44,438 nucleotides of DNA from Actinomycetota bacterium (GCA_023488435.1 JAMDCK010000034.1:1-44438), one strand, 5' to 3'; shown: positions 15,608 through 24,132, counted from the stretch's first letter. A program made the numbers and translations. Notes: a model not told the origin generated them from the sequence alone.

Positions 15608-17424
15608 TGCTCGACCGCCGCGTGACGCCTACGCCGCCTTCTCGCGATCGCCTCGACATGGTGGTCGTCGGTCATGTCGACCACGGTAAGTCCACCCTTA
15701 TCGGCCGCCTTATGGCAGACACGGGATCGCTGCCAGAGGGCAAGCTCGAGCAGGTGCGCGCGATGTGCGAGCGTAACGCGCGGCCGTTCGAGTACGCATT
15801 CCTGCTCGACGCGCTCAAGGACGAGCGCGCCCAGGGCATCACGATAGACACAGCTCGCTGCTTCTTCCGCACGCCTGCTCGTGACTTCGTCATCCATGAT
15901 GCGCCCGGTCATATCGAGTTTGTCAAGAACATGGTGACCGGGGCCGCGCGTGCTCAAGCCGCGCTGCTCCTCATCGACGCCCAAGAGGGCATCCAGGAGA
16001 ACTCGCGCCGCCACGGCTACATCCTCTCGATGCTCGGTATCGGCCAGATCGCAGTCGTCGTGAACAAGATGGATCTGGTCGCCTATGACGAAACGGTGTT
16101 CGAGCGTATCGTCGCGGAGTACCGCGAGTTTCTCGGCAGGTTCAACGTGACCCCGATCGGCTTCATCCCTGTGGCAGCCCGCGCTGGCGTGAACATCGCC
16201 GAGAAGGGGACTGAGATGCCATGGTACGAGGGTCCGACGGTGCTCGAGCAGATCGATGCGTTCCAGACGGCAGACGAGCGCAGCGAATTGCCGTTCCGCA
16301 TGCCGGTTCAGGATGTCTACAAGTTCACCGCGGCCGGAGATGACCGGCGGATCGTGGCGGGCACCGTTGAGACCGGCAGGCTCGCACTGGGAGAGGAGGT
16401 CGTCTTCTGGCCGTCGGCCAAGCGCTCGCGGGTCGCCACCATCGAGGCACTGACGGCACCTCCAGCCAGGCTGACCCCGGATCTAGCCTCCGGAATCACG
16501 CTGGAGACACAAGTCTACGTTCGCCGCGGGGAGCTGATGACTCGTGCCGACGATCCGGCACCGTCTGTTGCGCGGCGTGTCCGTGCGAACGTACTCTGGC
16601 TCGGGCACGCGCCCCTCGTTCCCGGCAAGAACTATTTGTTCAAGCTCGGAGCGGCAAAGGTTCCTGCCGAGCTCGTCGAATTGCGTTGTTCCATCGACGC
16701 ATCAGACCTGGTCGAGAGTCAGGCGACGACGACACTGGAGCGTCATGCGATAGGAGAGGTCGTCCTCGAGTTCGCGCGACCCGTTGCGTTCGATCCAGCT
16801 GGCCTGCTCGAGCCCACGTCGCGTTTCGTGATCGTCGACAACTACGACATCGCGGGCTTCGGCACGGTGCTCGAAGGATTGACTGGAGACGAGTCGATGC
16901 TCGAGCGCCACGCGAGAGAGCGTGAGGCAGCGTGGGAACGCGGAGAGGTCGCCCGCGAGGAGCGCGAGGAGCGTTACGGCCACGAGGGCAAGGCAGTCGT
17001 CATCGTCGGCTCGCCCGAGGCACCCGCCAGACCAGTCGCCCGTGCACTCGAGCGCAGGCTGTTCGAGGCCGGCGCCCATGTGTACATGCTGCTGCTCTCC
17101 GAGAAGCTCGCGGGGTTCGACCCACTCCATGGCGATGTCATCGAGCGAGAGGAACACCTGCGGCGCCTCGGCGAACTGTCGCGCTTGATGACGGATGCGG
17201 GGACGATCTTCGTCACTGCGCTCGATGGCATGGATGCAGAGGATCTCGAGCGGCTCAGAGTGCTGAACGCACCTAGCTCGCTGCTCGTCGTTTCGACCCT
17301 CCCGAACGCCGACTCGCTCGATGCGGACATCACGCTGGCTCCAGGCGCCGATCTCGGCGCCGCGGTCACAGCGATCCTGCGTGGCCTCGCCGCTGTCGGC
17401 GCGGCGCCCGAATATTGGATCTAA
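15607..17424 (+). CDS. cysN: Sulfate adenylyltransferase subunit 1 fused to a degenerate APS kinase domain
   Basis: 605 residues from the ATG at 15607; a frame extending 56 codons upstream overlaps cysD and is not used. Residues 1-430 are the CysN GTPase: P-loop GHVDHGKST at 22-30, DAPGH at 98-102, NKMD at 153-156, and beta-barrel domains after 220. Residues about 460-600 align in order with CysC, including a match in ARALERRLFEAGAHVYML. However, the kinase P-loop GxSGxGKS is replaced by GSPEAPARP at 468-476, removing the essential Gly-Lys-Ser/Thr. The tail is therefore probably not an APS kinase. A structural or regulatory role is inference. Confidence 0.94.
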   Translation: MLDRRVTPTPPSRDRLDMVVVGHVDHGKSTLIGRLMADTGSLPEGKLEQVRAMCERNARPFEYAFLLDALKDERAQGITIDTARCFFRTPARDFVIHDAPGHIEFVKNMVTGAARAQAALLLIDAQEGIQENSRRHGYILSMLGIGQIAVVVNKMDLVAYDETVFERIVAEYREFLGRFNVTPIGFIPVAARAGVNIAEKGTEMPWYEGPTVLEQIDAFQTADERSELPFRMPVQDVYKFTAAGDDRRIVAGTVETGRLALGEEVVFWPSAKRSRVATIEALTAPPARLTPDLASGITLETQVYVRRGELMTRADDPAPSVARRVRANVLWLGHAPLVPGKNYLFKLGAAKVPAELVELRCSIDASDLVESQATTTLERHAIGEVVLEFARPVAFDPAGLLEPTSRFVIVDNYDIAGFGTVLEGLTGDESMLERHAREREAAWERGEVAREEREERYGHEGKAVVIVGSPEAPARPVARALERRLFEAGAHVYMLLLSEKLAGFDPLHGDVIEREEHLRRLGELSRLMTDAGTIFVTALDGMDAEDLERLRVLNAPSSLLVVSTLPNADSLDADITLAPGADLGAAVTAILRGLAAVGAAPEYWI

Positions 17425-17449
17425 GCCGACAAGCGTCACTGATTCCCAC

Positions 17450-17474
17450 AAAACGCATGGGTTTAGTGCGCAAA
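17450..17474. promoter_or_regulatory. Candidate sulfur-regulon operator, site 2
   Basis: 25 bases that align without gaps to 13939-13963 with 16 identities, including ACGCA and TAGTGCG separated by exactly 6 bases in both. The dyad is imperfect here. It ends 18 bases before a TATGAT (-10-like, 17493-17498), so it would overlap the -35 region of a promoter for the sulfate transporter. Confidence 0.5.
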
Positions 17475-17553
17475 AATCGCCTGTCGTCGTCGTATGATGT
17501 GGTCACCCGGACACGGGAACGTGGATGTGGAAGACATCAGACAGGAGGGTCAG

Positions 17554-18612
17554 ATGAAGAACGGCGATCCAACCGGCACGAGAAGGGTTGTGGCCGCCAC
17601 TCTCGTGGCGGCTCTCGCGATAGTGGCGGGGCTCATGGCGGGTTGCTCGAGGCAGACTGAGGAGCAGGTGACGACGCGAGAGCTGACGATCGTGTCGTTC
17701 GCGGTCACAGAGGAGGCGTACGCCGAGGTCATCCCGCTGTTCCAGAGCTACTGGAAGGACAAGACCGGAGAGGACGTGCAATTCGTAGAGTCCTTCGGCG
17801 GTTCGGCTAGCCAGGCCCGCGCGGTCATCGACGGGCTTGAGGCCGATGTGGTGCACCTGGCGATGGAGCCGGATGTTCGCAGGATCGAAGAAGCCGGGCT
17901 CATTGAGGCCGGTTGGCAGGACAGGGCGCCCCGCGACGCGATCCCGTCAACCAGTCTCATAGTGCTCGGTGTGCGTCCCGGCAATCCAGAGGGTCTTGAT
18001 GACTGGAACGCATTAGCGGGCGAAGGTGTCGCAATCGTGACGCCGGATCCGAAGACGAGCGGCGGCGCGCGCTGGAACGTGCTCGGCGCATGGGGCTCGA
18101 TCACACAGACTGGCGGCACGGAAGAGGCCGCCATGGATCTTCTCGCCGGGATCTTCGGCAACACCAAGGTGCTCGCTCCTAACGCCCGCGATGCCACGAA
18201 CACCTTCCTGCAGCAGAGGATCGGCGACGCCGTGATCATGTGGGAGAGCGAAGCCCTCTTGGCCAAAGCCGAGGGCGAGGAGCTCGACATCGTGTACCCG
18301 GCGAACACTGTCCTTGCCGAGACAGCCGTAGCCGTCGTTGACGCCAATGCCAAGGCGAAGGGCAACGAGGAGGTCGCCAGGGCTTTCGTCGACTTCCTCT
18401 TCACACCCGAGGCGCAGAGGGCGTTCGCCGAGGCAGGATTGCGCCCGGTCGACGAAGGAGTGCTCGCCGAATATGCGGATGTGTACTTCGCACCGAGTGG
18501 GAAGCAGTACACCATCGACGACTTCGGCGGCTGGGCCGAGGCGGACACGAAGTTCTTCGTCGACGGTGCGCTTTACGACCAGATCCAGCAGAGGATCCGG
18601 GGGGATAGGTAA
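17554..18612 (+). CDS. sbp: Sulfate/thiosulfate-binding lipoprotein
   Basis: 352 residues from the ATG at 17554, which follows AGGAGGG. N-terminal signal with lipobox LMAGC, lipid-anchored Cys at 31. The mature part follows the Sbp/CysP pattern: ELTIVSFAVTEEAYAEVIPLFQ, the SFGGSASQARAVIDGLEADVV block that holds sulfate at a helix N-terminus, then PKTSGGARWNVLGAWG and FLQQRIGDAVIMWESEA. It delivers sulfate to CysT/CysW/CysA encoded directly after it. The 129-base gap upstream carries the second putative operator, so the transporter genes may have a promoter separate from cysHDN. Confidence 0.95.
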   Translation: MKNGDPTGTRRVVAATLVAALAIVAGLMAGCSRQTEEQVTTRELTIVSFAVTEEAYAEVIPLFQSYWKDKTGEDVQFVESFGGSASQARAVIDGLEADVVHLAMEPDVRRIEEAGLIEAGWQDRAPRDAIPSTSLIVLGVRPGNPEGLDDWNALAGEGVAIVTPDPKTSGGARWNVLGAWGSITQTGGTEEAAMDLLAGIFGNTKVLAPNARDATNTFLQQRIGDAVIMWESEALLAKAEGEELDIVYPANTVLAETAVAVVDANAKAKGNEEVARAFVDFLFTPEAQRAFAEAGLRPVDEGVLAEYADVYFAPSGKQYTIDDFGGWAEADTKFFVDGALYDQIQQRIRGDR

Positions 18613-18614
18613 CG

Positions 18615-19544
18615 TTGAAGCTCGGCCTCACACCCGAGGGCGCCAAGGTGGCCGACAGCGCGGACATAGCGTCCGTCATGCCGGTCCGTCGTAGGCGCAT
18701 GTTGCCCGACGGGTCCCTGGCGTGGGGTGTGACTGCGGCGATGATCGGGGTGCTTGTGGTCTTGCCGTTCGCCGCACTTATGGCGACGAGCAGCGGGCTC
18801 GGGCTCTCCGGCATCATCGCAGAAGTAAGCGAGCCTGTGGCGCTAGCCGCGCTCGGCCTATCGTTCGGCGGCTCGCTGCTGACCGCGGGCATCAACACGG
18901 TGATGGGGCTGCTGCTTGCTTGGGTGCTCGTGCGCTACAGCTTCTGGGGACGCGGCATCGCCGACGCCGCGGTCGACCTTCCGTTCGCGCTCCCAACCGC
19001 TGTGGCCGGTGTGACACTGGCGCATCAGTTCGGGCCGACCGGGTGGCTCGGCACGCTCGGGACGACGCTCGAGGGAAAGCTTGGGCTTGCGGCCGGATCG
19101 CTCGCTTGGCTGAACCTGCAGGCGTCTTTCACGGTCTGGGGTGTGCTCATAGCGATGACGTTCGTGACCATTCCCCTGGTCGTGCGCAGCGTTCAACCGG
19201 TGCTCCTCGCCCTCGACACCGAGGTCGAGGAGGCGTCGCTTTCGCTCGGAGCCTCCCGGCTGCAGACTTTTGCGCACGTCATCCTTCCCGCACTACGCCC
19301 CGCGTTGCTTGCGGGGTTCGCACTCAGCTTTGCCCGCTCCCTTGGGGAGTTCGGGTCCGTGATCGTCATCAGCGGCAACATCCCTTTCGAGACGCTCACC
19401 GGACCCGTGCTCATCTTCCAGAAGCTTGAACAGTACGACGAGTCTGGTGCCGCCGCGGTCGCACTGGTGATGCTCGTCGGCTCGCTCGTGACGCTTGCAG
19501 TCGTCGCGTTCCTGCAGTCGAGGAAGGCTGGCTCTCATGGCTGA
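18615..19544 (+). CDS. cysT: Sulfate ABC transporter permease CysT
   Basis: 309-residue inner-membrane permease with about six helices, the first at about 36-58. The cytoplasmic EAA loop that contacts the ATPase is EEASLSLGASRLQTFAHVIL near 213-232. Start is the TTG at 18615, two bases after the sbp stop. Its 3' end overlaps cysW by 8 bases. The N-terminal 30 residues before the first helix are longer than usual. Confidence 0.94.
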   Translation: MKLGLTPEGAKVADSADIASVMPVRRRRMLPDGSLAWGVTAAMIGVLVVLPFAALMATSSGLGLSGIIAEVSEPVALAALGLSFGGSLLTAGINTVMGLLLAWVLVRYSFWGRGIADAAVDLPFALPTAVAGVTLAHQFGPTGWLGTLGTTLEGKLGLAAGSLAWLNLQASFTVWGVLIAMTFVTIPLVVRSVQPVLLALDTEVEEASLSLGASRLQTFAHVILPALRPALLAGFALSFARSLGEFGSVIVISGNIPFETLTGPVLIFQKLEQYDESGAAAVALVMLVGSLVTLAVVAFLQSRKAGSHG

Positions 19545-20400
19545 CGCGCAAACCGTTCGCGGATCGCCTTCGCTGGTCCGCCGAGTGCTCATCGGGCTTG
19601 CGATCACGTGGCTCCTCGCCGCGCTGGCCCTGCCGATCGCGATCTTGTTCACCACGGCCTTCTCGGAAGGATGGCAGGCATTCGTCGAGACGTTCGGCCG
19701 CCCGGACCTGCTGCACGCGAAGTGGCTCACGCTTCTCGCTGTGCTGGGCGCTCTCGTGGTGAATCTGCTCTTCGGACTGACCGCGGGCTGGACGGTCGCG
19801 CGCACCAAGCTGCCGGGTCGTCGCCTCGTGTCGATGCTGCTCGATCTGTCGATCGTAGTTCCGCCTGTCATCGCCGGTCTCATGATCCTGTTACTGTACG
19901 GGCGGCGCGGGTGGTTCGGCACGCTGCTCGAATCCGCCGACATCAAGGTGGTTTTCGCGTTGCCTGCGATAGTACTCGCCACCATCTTCGTGACGTTGCC
20001 GTTCGTCGCCAAGGAAGTGATCTCCGTGCTCGAAGAGACAGGCGAGAACGAGGAGAACGCTGCGGCCACCCTCGGTGCGTCGCGCATGCAGACCTTCTTC
20101 CTTGTCGTGCTGCCTAACCTCAAATGGGCGCTCTTCTACGGCATCGTGCTCACGGTCGCGCGGGCACTCGGTGAGTTCGGAGGGGTCTTGGTGGTCTCGG
20201 GCAACCTGATCGGCAAGACGCAGACGCTCCCGCTCTTCATAGAGCATGCCTATACGAACTACGAGACGGTCGCGGCTTTCGCCGCTGCAGTGCCGCTCGC
20301 GGTGGCCGCCGCCCTCACGCTGTTCGTGAAAGGCGTTGTGGCTGCGGTGGAGCGCCGGTTGGCGGAGGACTCGGCGATCCCTTCAGAGGGAAGGAGGTGA
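19537..20400 (+). CDS. cysW: Sulfate ABC transporter permease CysW
   Basis: 287 residues from the ATG at 19537; an in-frame extension to 19495 is inside cysT and is rejected. About six membrane helices, with EAA motif ENAAATLGASRMQTFFLVVL. Includes the family segment ARALGEFGGVLVVSGN, seen also in CysT as ARSLGEFGSVIVISGN. The stop is preceded by AAGGAGG, which serves as the ribosome-binding site of cysA three bases later. Confidence 0.95.
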   Translation: MADAQTVRGSPSLVRRVLIGLAITWLLAALALPIAILFTTAFSEGWQAFVETFGRPDLLHAKWLTLLAVLGALVVNLLFGLTAGWTVARTKLPGRRLVSMLLDLSIVVPPVIAGLMILLLYGRRGWFGTLLESADIKVVFALPAIVLATIFVTLPFVAKEVISVLEETGENEENAAATLGASRMQTFFLVVLPNLKWALFYGIVLTVARALGEFGGVLVVSGNLIGKTQTLPLFIEHAYTNYETVAAFAAAVPLAVAAALTLFVKGVVAAVERRLAEDSAIPSEGRR

Positions 20401-20403
20401 CCG

Positions 20404-21459
20404 ATGAGCATCGAGGCGATAGGCGTCAGCAAGCGCTTCGGGGCGTTCCAAGCATTGAGGGATGTGTCAGTCGAGGTCCCGCACGGCTCGCTTCTCGCAC
20501 TGTTAGGGCCTTCGGGCAGCGGCAAGACGACGCTGTTGCGCACCATCGCCGGCCTTGAGGCGCCGGACACGGGAACGGTGCTCATCGATGGCGCCGACAT
20601 GACCTCCATCGACGTGCGCGACCGGGGAATCGGCTTCGTGTTCCAGCATTACGCCCTCTTCAAGCACATGACGGTCGCCGACAACATCGGCTTCGCGCTT
20701 CGCATCAAGCGGTGTCCGAAGGCCGAGGTCCGTGAGCGCGTAGATGAGCTTATCGCGCTTTTCCGTCTCGAGGGGCTCGCCGGGCGCTTGCCCGAGCAGC
20801 TTTCAGGAGGTCAGCGCCAGCGGGTTGCCCTGGCCCGTGCGCTCGCTGCCCAACCCGAGGTGCTTTTGCTCGACGAGCCGTTCGGCGCACTCGATGCAAA
20901 GGTGCGCCTCGAGCTTCGCCGCTGGTTGCGTCGCCTTCACGACCAGATCGGCGTCACCACCGTCTTCGTCACTCACGACCAGGAGGAGGCTCTCGAGGTG
21001 GCCGACAGGATCGTCGTCATGAACGCGGGGCGTATCGAGCAGATCGGTTCGCCCGAGGAGGTCTTCAAGAATCCAGCGAATGAGTTCGTGATGGAGTTTC
21101 TCGGCAATGTGAACGTCTTCCATGGTCGGGTGCATGGCGGTGTTGCGAATGCGGGTCCGCTTGTGGTGGAGGCGCCGGGTGTGGCCCCGGGCACCTCGGC
21201 CAACGCTCGCGTATACTTCAGGCCGTACGACGTCGACCTTCACATAGAGCGGCCGGAGCGCCCCCATTTCCCGGCAGTGGTCGTACACGTGAACCCGGCA
21301 GGACCTCGCGTGAAGATAGAACTCGAGGATACCGAGAAGCGGCAGGTCTTCGCTGAGATCGACTGGGAGACATATGACGCCCTCGGTGTCTCGCCAGGTG
21401 ATCGATTGTATGCAAGTCCCCGCGAGACGCGGGTCTTTTTCGAGGACTACTCCATCTGA
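20404..21459 (+). CDS. cysA: Sulfate ABC transporter ATP-binding protein
   Basis: 351 residues. Walker [10 protein letters not shown] at 35-43, Q-loop Q81, signature LSGGQ at 133-137, Walker B LLLDEP at 154-159 and switch His in VTHDQEEA. The C-terminal 110 residues (about 240-351) form the TOBE-type regulatory domain typical of CysA. It completes the sulfate importer and is 25 bases from the sulfite reductase gene, so uptake and reduction genes appear to be one transcript. Confidence 0.96.
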   Translation: MSIEAIGVSKRFGAFQALRDVSVEVPHGSLLALLGPSGSGKTTLLRTIAGLEAPDTGTVLIDGADMTSIDVRDRGIGFVFQHYALFKHMTVADNIGFALRIKRCPKAEVRERVDELIALFRLEGLAGRLPEQLSGGQRQRVALARALAAQPEVLLLDEPFGALDAKVRLELRRWLRRLHDQIGVTTVFVTHDQEEALEVADRIVVMNAGRIEQIGSPEEVFKNPANEFVMEFLGNVNVFHGRVHGGVANAGPLVVEAPGVAPGTSANARVYFRPYDVDLHIERPERPHFPAVVVHVNPAGPRVKIELEDTEKRQVFAEIDWETYDALGVSPGDRLYASPRETRVFFEDYSI

Positions 21460-21484
21460 TGAACGACATGGCAAGGAGAGTGAC

Positions 21485-22345
21485 ATGGAGATCGATGAAG
21501 CCACACTCAAGGGCGGTGGGTTCATCAAACTGAAGCAACCGGACCGCTTTGCGCTGCGGGTGAAGGTCCTTGCTGGCGACACGGATCCCGAGCAGCTGCG
21601 TGCGATAGCCGGGATCGCCGAGAAGTTCGGCGACGGCGAGGTGCACTTCACCGTGCGCCAGAGCGTCGAGATCCGCGGAGTGAGTGTCGAGGACTTCGAC
21701 GCGATCCATGCAGCCCTGCGTGAGGCCGGTCTCAGTACTGCCGCCTGTGGCCCCCGCGTGCGTGCGCCGGTTGTGTGCCCGGGCTCGGCGACGTGCAAGC
21801 GCGGGTTGAGCGAGACCGTCGGGTTGGCCAAACGGCTTGACGAGGCGCTCGCCGGATCCTCGATCCTACCACACAAGTTCAAGATCGGAGTGACCGGCTG
21901 CTCGGCGCAGTGCGCCAAGCCGCAAGAGAACGACCTTGGGTTCCGGGGCTCGGTCCAGCCGGTTTTCGACGAGCGCGACGGCGACTGCATCGCCTGCGGC
22001 GTCTGTGCGGCCGTGTGTTGGCCCGGCGCCATCACCCTTGACGCCGATGGCCGTCCGGTCATCGATCCGACGAGGTGCGACTTCGACGGGAAGTGCGTCT
22101 CCTCGTGCCCGACGCGAGCGATCCGCGCTCAACGCTTGGGCTGGCAGGTCTACATCGGAGGATGCTTCGGCTCCCGCCCGCGGCTAGGGGTGCTCGCCGA
22201 GAGCTTCATAGATGACGACCGTGCGGTCGACCTCGCATATGCCGCTCTCGATGTTTACCAGCGACTCGGGAACCGCGGCGAGCGCCTGCGCGATGTCATG
22301 GACCGCATCGGACACGACGAGTTCATACGAGAGGTGACAAGATGA
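21485..22345 (+). CDS. Sirohaem sulfite reductase with ferredoxin domain
   Basis: 286 residues from the ATG at 21485 (AAGGAGAG upstream). Reduces sulfite to sulfide with six electrons. Residues 1-160 are one nitrite/sulfite reductase repeat, with the coupled sirohaem-4Fe-4S ligands C98/C104 (CX5C) and C139/C143 (CX3C). Residues 165-215 hold ferredoxin clusters C168/171/174/178 and C198/204/208. This compact single-chain form resembles the low-molecular-weight and archaeal Fsr-C/group III enzymes rather than CysI or DsrAB. Position after sulfate transport and before the sulfur-carrier genes argues for assimilation. It overlaps the next gene by 4 bases. Confidence 0.92.
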   Translation: MEIDEATLKGGGFIKLKQPDRFALRVKVLAGDTDPEQLRAIAGIAEKFGDGEVHFTVRQSVEIRGVSVEDFDAIHAALREAGLSTAACGPRVRAPVVCPGSATCKRGLSETVGLAKRLDEALAGSSILPHKFKIGVTGCSAQCAKPQENDLGFRGSVQPVFDERDGDCIACGVCAAVCWPGAITLDADGRPVIDPTRCDFDGKCVSSCPTRAIRAQRLGWQVYIGGCFGSRPRLGVLAESFIDDDRAVDLAYAALDVYQRLGNRGERLRDVMDRIGHDEFIREVTR

Positions 22346-22572
22346 GTGAGACCATCGACTTGCGGGGCGTGGCGTGCCCGCTCAACTACGTCAAAGCGAA
22401 GCTCGCGATCGAGCCGCTCGAGTCCGGCGCCGAGATCGGCCTGTTGCTCGACAGTGGCGAGCCGGTCGCGAACGTGCCGCGCTCCCTGGCTGACGACGGC
22501 AACGAAGTCGTCTCGCTCAAGCAGGCCGAGGAGGGCCACTTCGAGCTGCGGGTGCGCAAGGGGCAGCCGTGA
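22342..22572 (+). CDS. TusA-family sulfur carrier-like protein
   Basis: 76 residues with the SirA/TusA fold: DLRGVACPLNYVKAKLAIE at 6-24 holds the active cysteine C12. Classic TusA has Cys-Pro-x-Pro; here it is Cys-Pro-Leu-Asn, a variant common in proteins tied to sulfite reductase and cysteine synthesis loci. It probably accepts sulfide or persulfide from the preceding reductase and delivers it onward (inference). Starts by ATGA overlap with the reductase; its own stop overlaps the protease gene start (GTGA). Confidence 0.88.
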   Translation: MSETIDLRGVACPLNYVKAKLAIEPLESGAEIGLLLDSGEPVANVPRSLADDGNEVVSLKQAEEGHFELRVRKGQP

Positions 22573-23003
22573 TCAGCGCGGCGGACACAGGTGCGACTGG
22601 GACGGTGCGGTTCCGGGTGTCGGTACTTGAACAGCTCATGACCGAGGCCCGCGCCGGAGCGCCGTTCGAGATTTGCGGCATCCTGGCTGCGGACGTGGAT
22701 GGAATCGTCGTCGCGGCCTACCCCCTCACCAACGTAGCAGCGTCCGAGACCTACTACTCGATCGACCCGGGCGAGCAGCTCGCCGCTTATCAGCACTTCC
22801 GCGACGCAGGACTCGAGGCGATCGGCGCCTATCACTCGCATCCGGCCTCACCGGCCCGTCCCTCGGCAACCGACATCGCCGAGGCCTACGACCCGGACGG
22901 TCTCTACGTGATCGTCTCGCTTGAAGCAACACCGGCTGTCCGCGCATGGCGCATCGCCGAGGGCGTGGCGACCGAGTTCGATATCGAATCGACGAAAGGA
23001 TGA
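22569..23003 (+). CDS. JAMM/M67-family metalloprotease (Mec/QbsD/HcyD-like)
   Basis: 144 residues. The zinc protease motif is complete: Glu34, then H89-S90-H91-P92, S99 and D102 (H-S-H-P-x6-S-x2-D). Bacterial JAMM proteins next to ThiS-like carriers either trim residues after the Gly-Gly of the carrier (QbsD, HcyD) or release cysteine from a carrier adduct (Mec). The following gene encodes a carrier with two residues after Gly-Gly, which favours trimming here. Starts at a GTG overlapping the tusA-like stop. Confidence 0.9.
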   Translation: MISAADTGATGTVRFRVSVLEQLMTEARAGAPFEICGILAADVDGIVVAAYPLTNVAASETYYSIDPGEQLAAYQHFRDAGLEAIGAYHSHPASPARPSATDIAEAYDPDGLYVIVSLEATPAVRAWRIAEGVATEFDIESTKG

Positions 23004-23008
23004 TGGAC

Positions 23009-23221
23009 ATGGCGATCAAGGTATTCATCAACGGAAAACCGAGCGAGGCCGCTGCGCCGGTGGCGCTGCTAGATCTACTCGCCGAACTCAAGATCCGGCC
23101 CGAGGTCATCTCGGTCGCGGTCAACAAGTCGATGGTTGGCAGGGCTGATCTCGAGGGCCTGACGCTCGATGACGGCGACGAACTCGAGATCATGCTGCAT
23201 CTGGCTGGGGGTCGGCTCTGA
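23009..23221 (+). CDS. ThiS/MoaD/CysO-like sulfur carrier with Gly-Gly-Arg-Leu tail
   Basis: 70 residues from the ATG at 23009, 8 bases after GAAAGGA; two upstream ATGs are worse spaced. The fold is beta-grasp: IKVFINGKPSE at the start, LLDLLAELKI helix, then DDGDELEIMLHLAGGRL. The Gly-Gly is at 67-68, followed by Arg-Leu. Carriers such as ThiS, MoaD and CysO normally end at Gly-Gly, where the thiocarboxylate forms, so this one is a precursor needing removal of Arg-Leu. The adjacent JAMM gene is the obvious candidate enzyme. It would then be adenylated by the ThiF-like protein and donate sulfur to cysteine synthase. Confidence 0.88.
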   Translation: MAIKVFINGKPSEAAAPVALLDLLAELKIRPEVISVAVNKSMVGRADLEGLTLDDGDELEIMLHLAGGRL

Positions 23222-23247
23222 GCCCGCTGCCCGACATACTATCAACG

Positions 23248-24132
23248 GTGGGCCGCACGCCGCTCGTCCGCCTCAAACCGACTCGGTCCGGACAGGCGGC
23301 GGTATTCGCGAAGATCGAGTCTGCGAATCCCGGGGGCAGCGTGAAGGACCGTCTCGCCCTTGCGCTCATCGAGGATGCCGAGAAGCGCGGTGTGCTCGCG
23401 GCTGGAGGCGCAGTGGTCGAGGCGACATCGGGCAACACCGGCATCGGGCTGGCGATCGCATGCGCCGTGCGCGGCTACAGGCTCATACTCGTCTTACCAG
23501 AGAGCATGAGCGCGGAGCGTATCGCCTATATCCAGGGACTCGGTGCCGAGGTGATGCTATCCCCTGCGGACGGCGGGATGGCAGGCTCCATCCACATGGC
23601 CGAAGCCGTGGCGGAGAGCGTGGACGGCTTCATACCGCGGCAGTTCGATAATCCCGCGAACCCGGCGATCCACGAGGCCACCACCGGCCCTGAGATCCTC
23701 GCCGAGATACCGGCACCGGACGCGTTCGTCGCGGGCGTAGGTACCGGCGGGACGATCACCGGCGTCGCACGAGCGTTCCGAACCGCACAGGCCCGAGCAC
23801 TCATCGTCGCTGTCGAGCCGACGACCTCGCCCGTACTGTCCGGCGGCCACGCGGGACCTCACCGGATACAGGGCATCGGGGCAGGATTCGTGCCCGCTGT
23901 CTTGGATCGCGATCTGCTCGACGAGATCATCACTGTCGACGACCTCGAAGCATGGAACGAGGCCGGGCGCCTCGCGCGGACAGACGGTCTTTTCGTCGGC
24001 GTGAGCTCTGGAGCCGCCTCGCTCGCGGCCTTCTCGGTGGCGGACCGCCTCGGCGAAGGTTCCAACGTCGTGACCCTGTTTCCGGACACTGGCGAGCGCT
24101 ACGTGAGCCTCGCCTCCTACTTCGACCTTTAG
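23248..24132 (+). CDS. cysM: PLP-dependent cysteine synthase (CysK/CysM family)
   Basis: About 294 residues from GTG at 23248. The conserved N-terminal run VGRTPLVRL begins right at this codon, yet the family usually has a further ten residues, and the upstream in-frame codons do encode SPLPDILST. The only start-like codon there is a CTG at 23218 that overlaps the carrier stop as CTGA, mirroring the ATGA and GTGA overlaps of this operon. PLP lysine is in GGSVKDR; phosphate loop TSGNTG is present. Converts acetyl- or phosphoserine to cysteine; placement with the carrier genes suggests thiocarboxylate as sulfur donor. No serine acetyltransferase is nearby. Confidence 0.94.
   Translation: MGRTPLVRLKPTRSGQAAVFAKIESANPGGSVKDRLALALIEDAEKRGVLAAGGAVVEATSGNTGIGLAIACAVRGYRLILVLPESMSAERIAYIQGLGAEVMLSPADGGMAGSIHMAEAVAESVDGFIPRQFDNPANPAIHEATTGPEILAEIPAPDAFVAGVGTGGTITGVARAFRTAQARALIVAVEPTTSPVLSGGHAGPHRIQGIGAGFVPAVLDRDLLDEIITVDDLEAWNEAGRLARTDGLFVGVSSGAASLAAFSVADRLGEGSNVVTLFPDTGERYVSLASYFDL

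Noticed and set aside
20803-22062. 419-codon leftward frame opposite cysA and the sulfite reductase
   Set aside because: Antisense shadow: spans two well-recognised genes and their gap, with no domain of its own.
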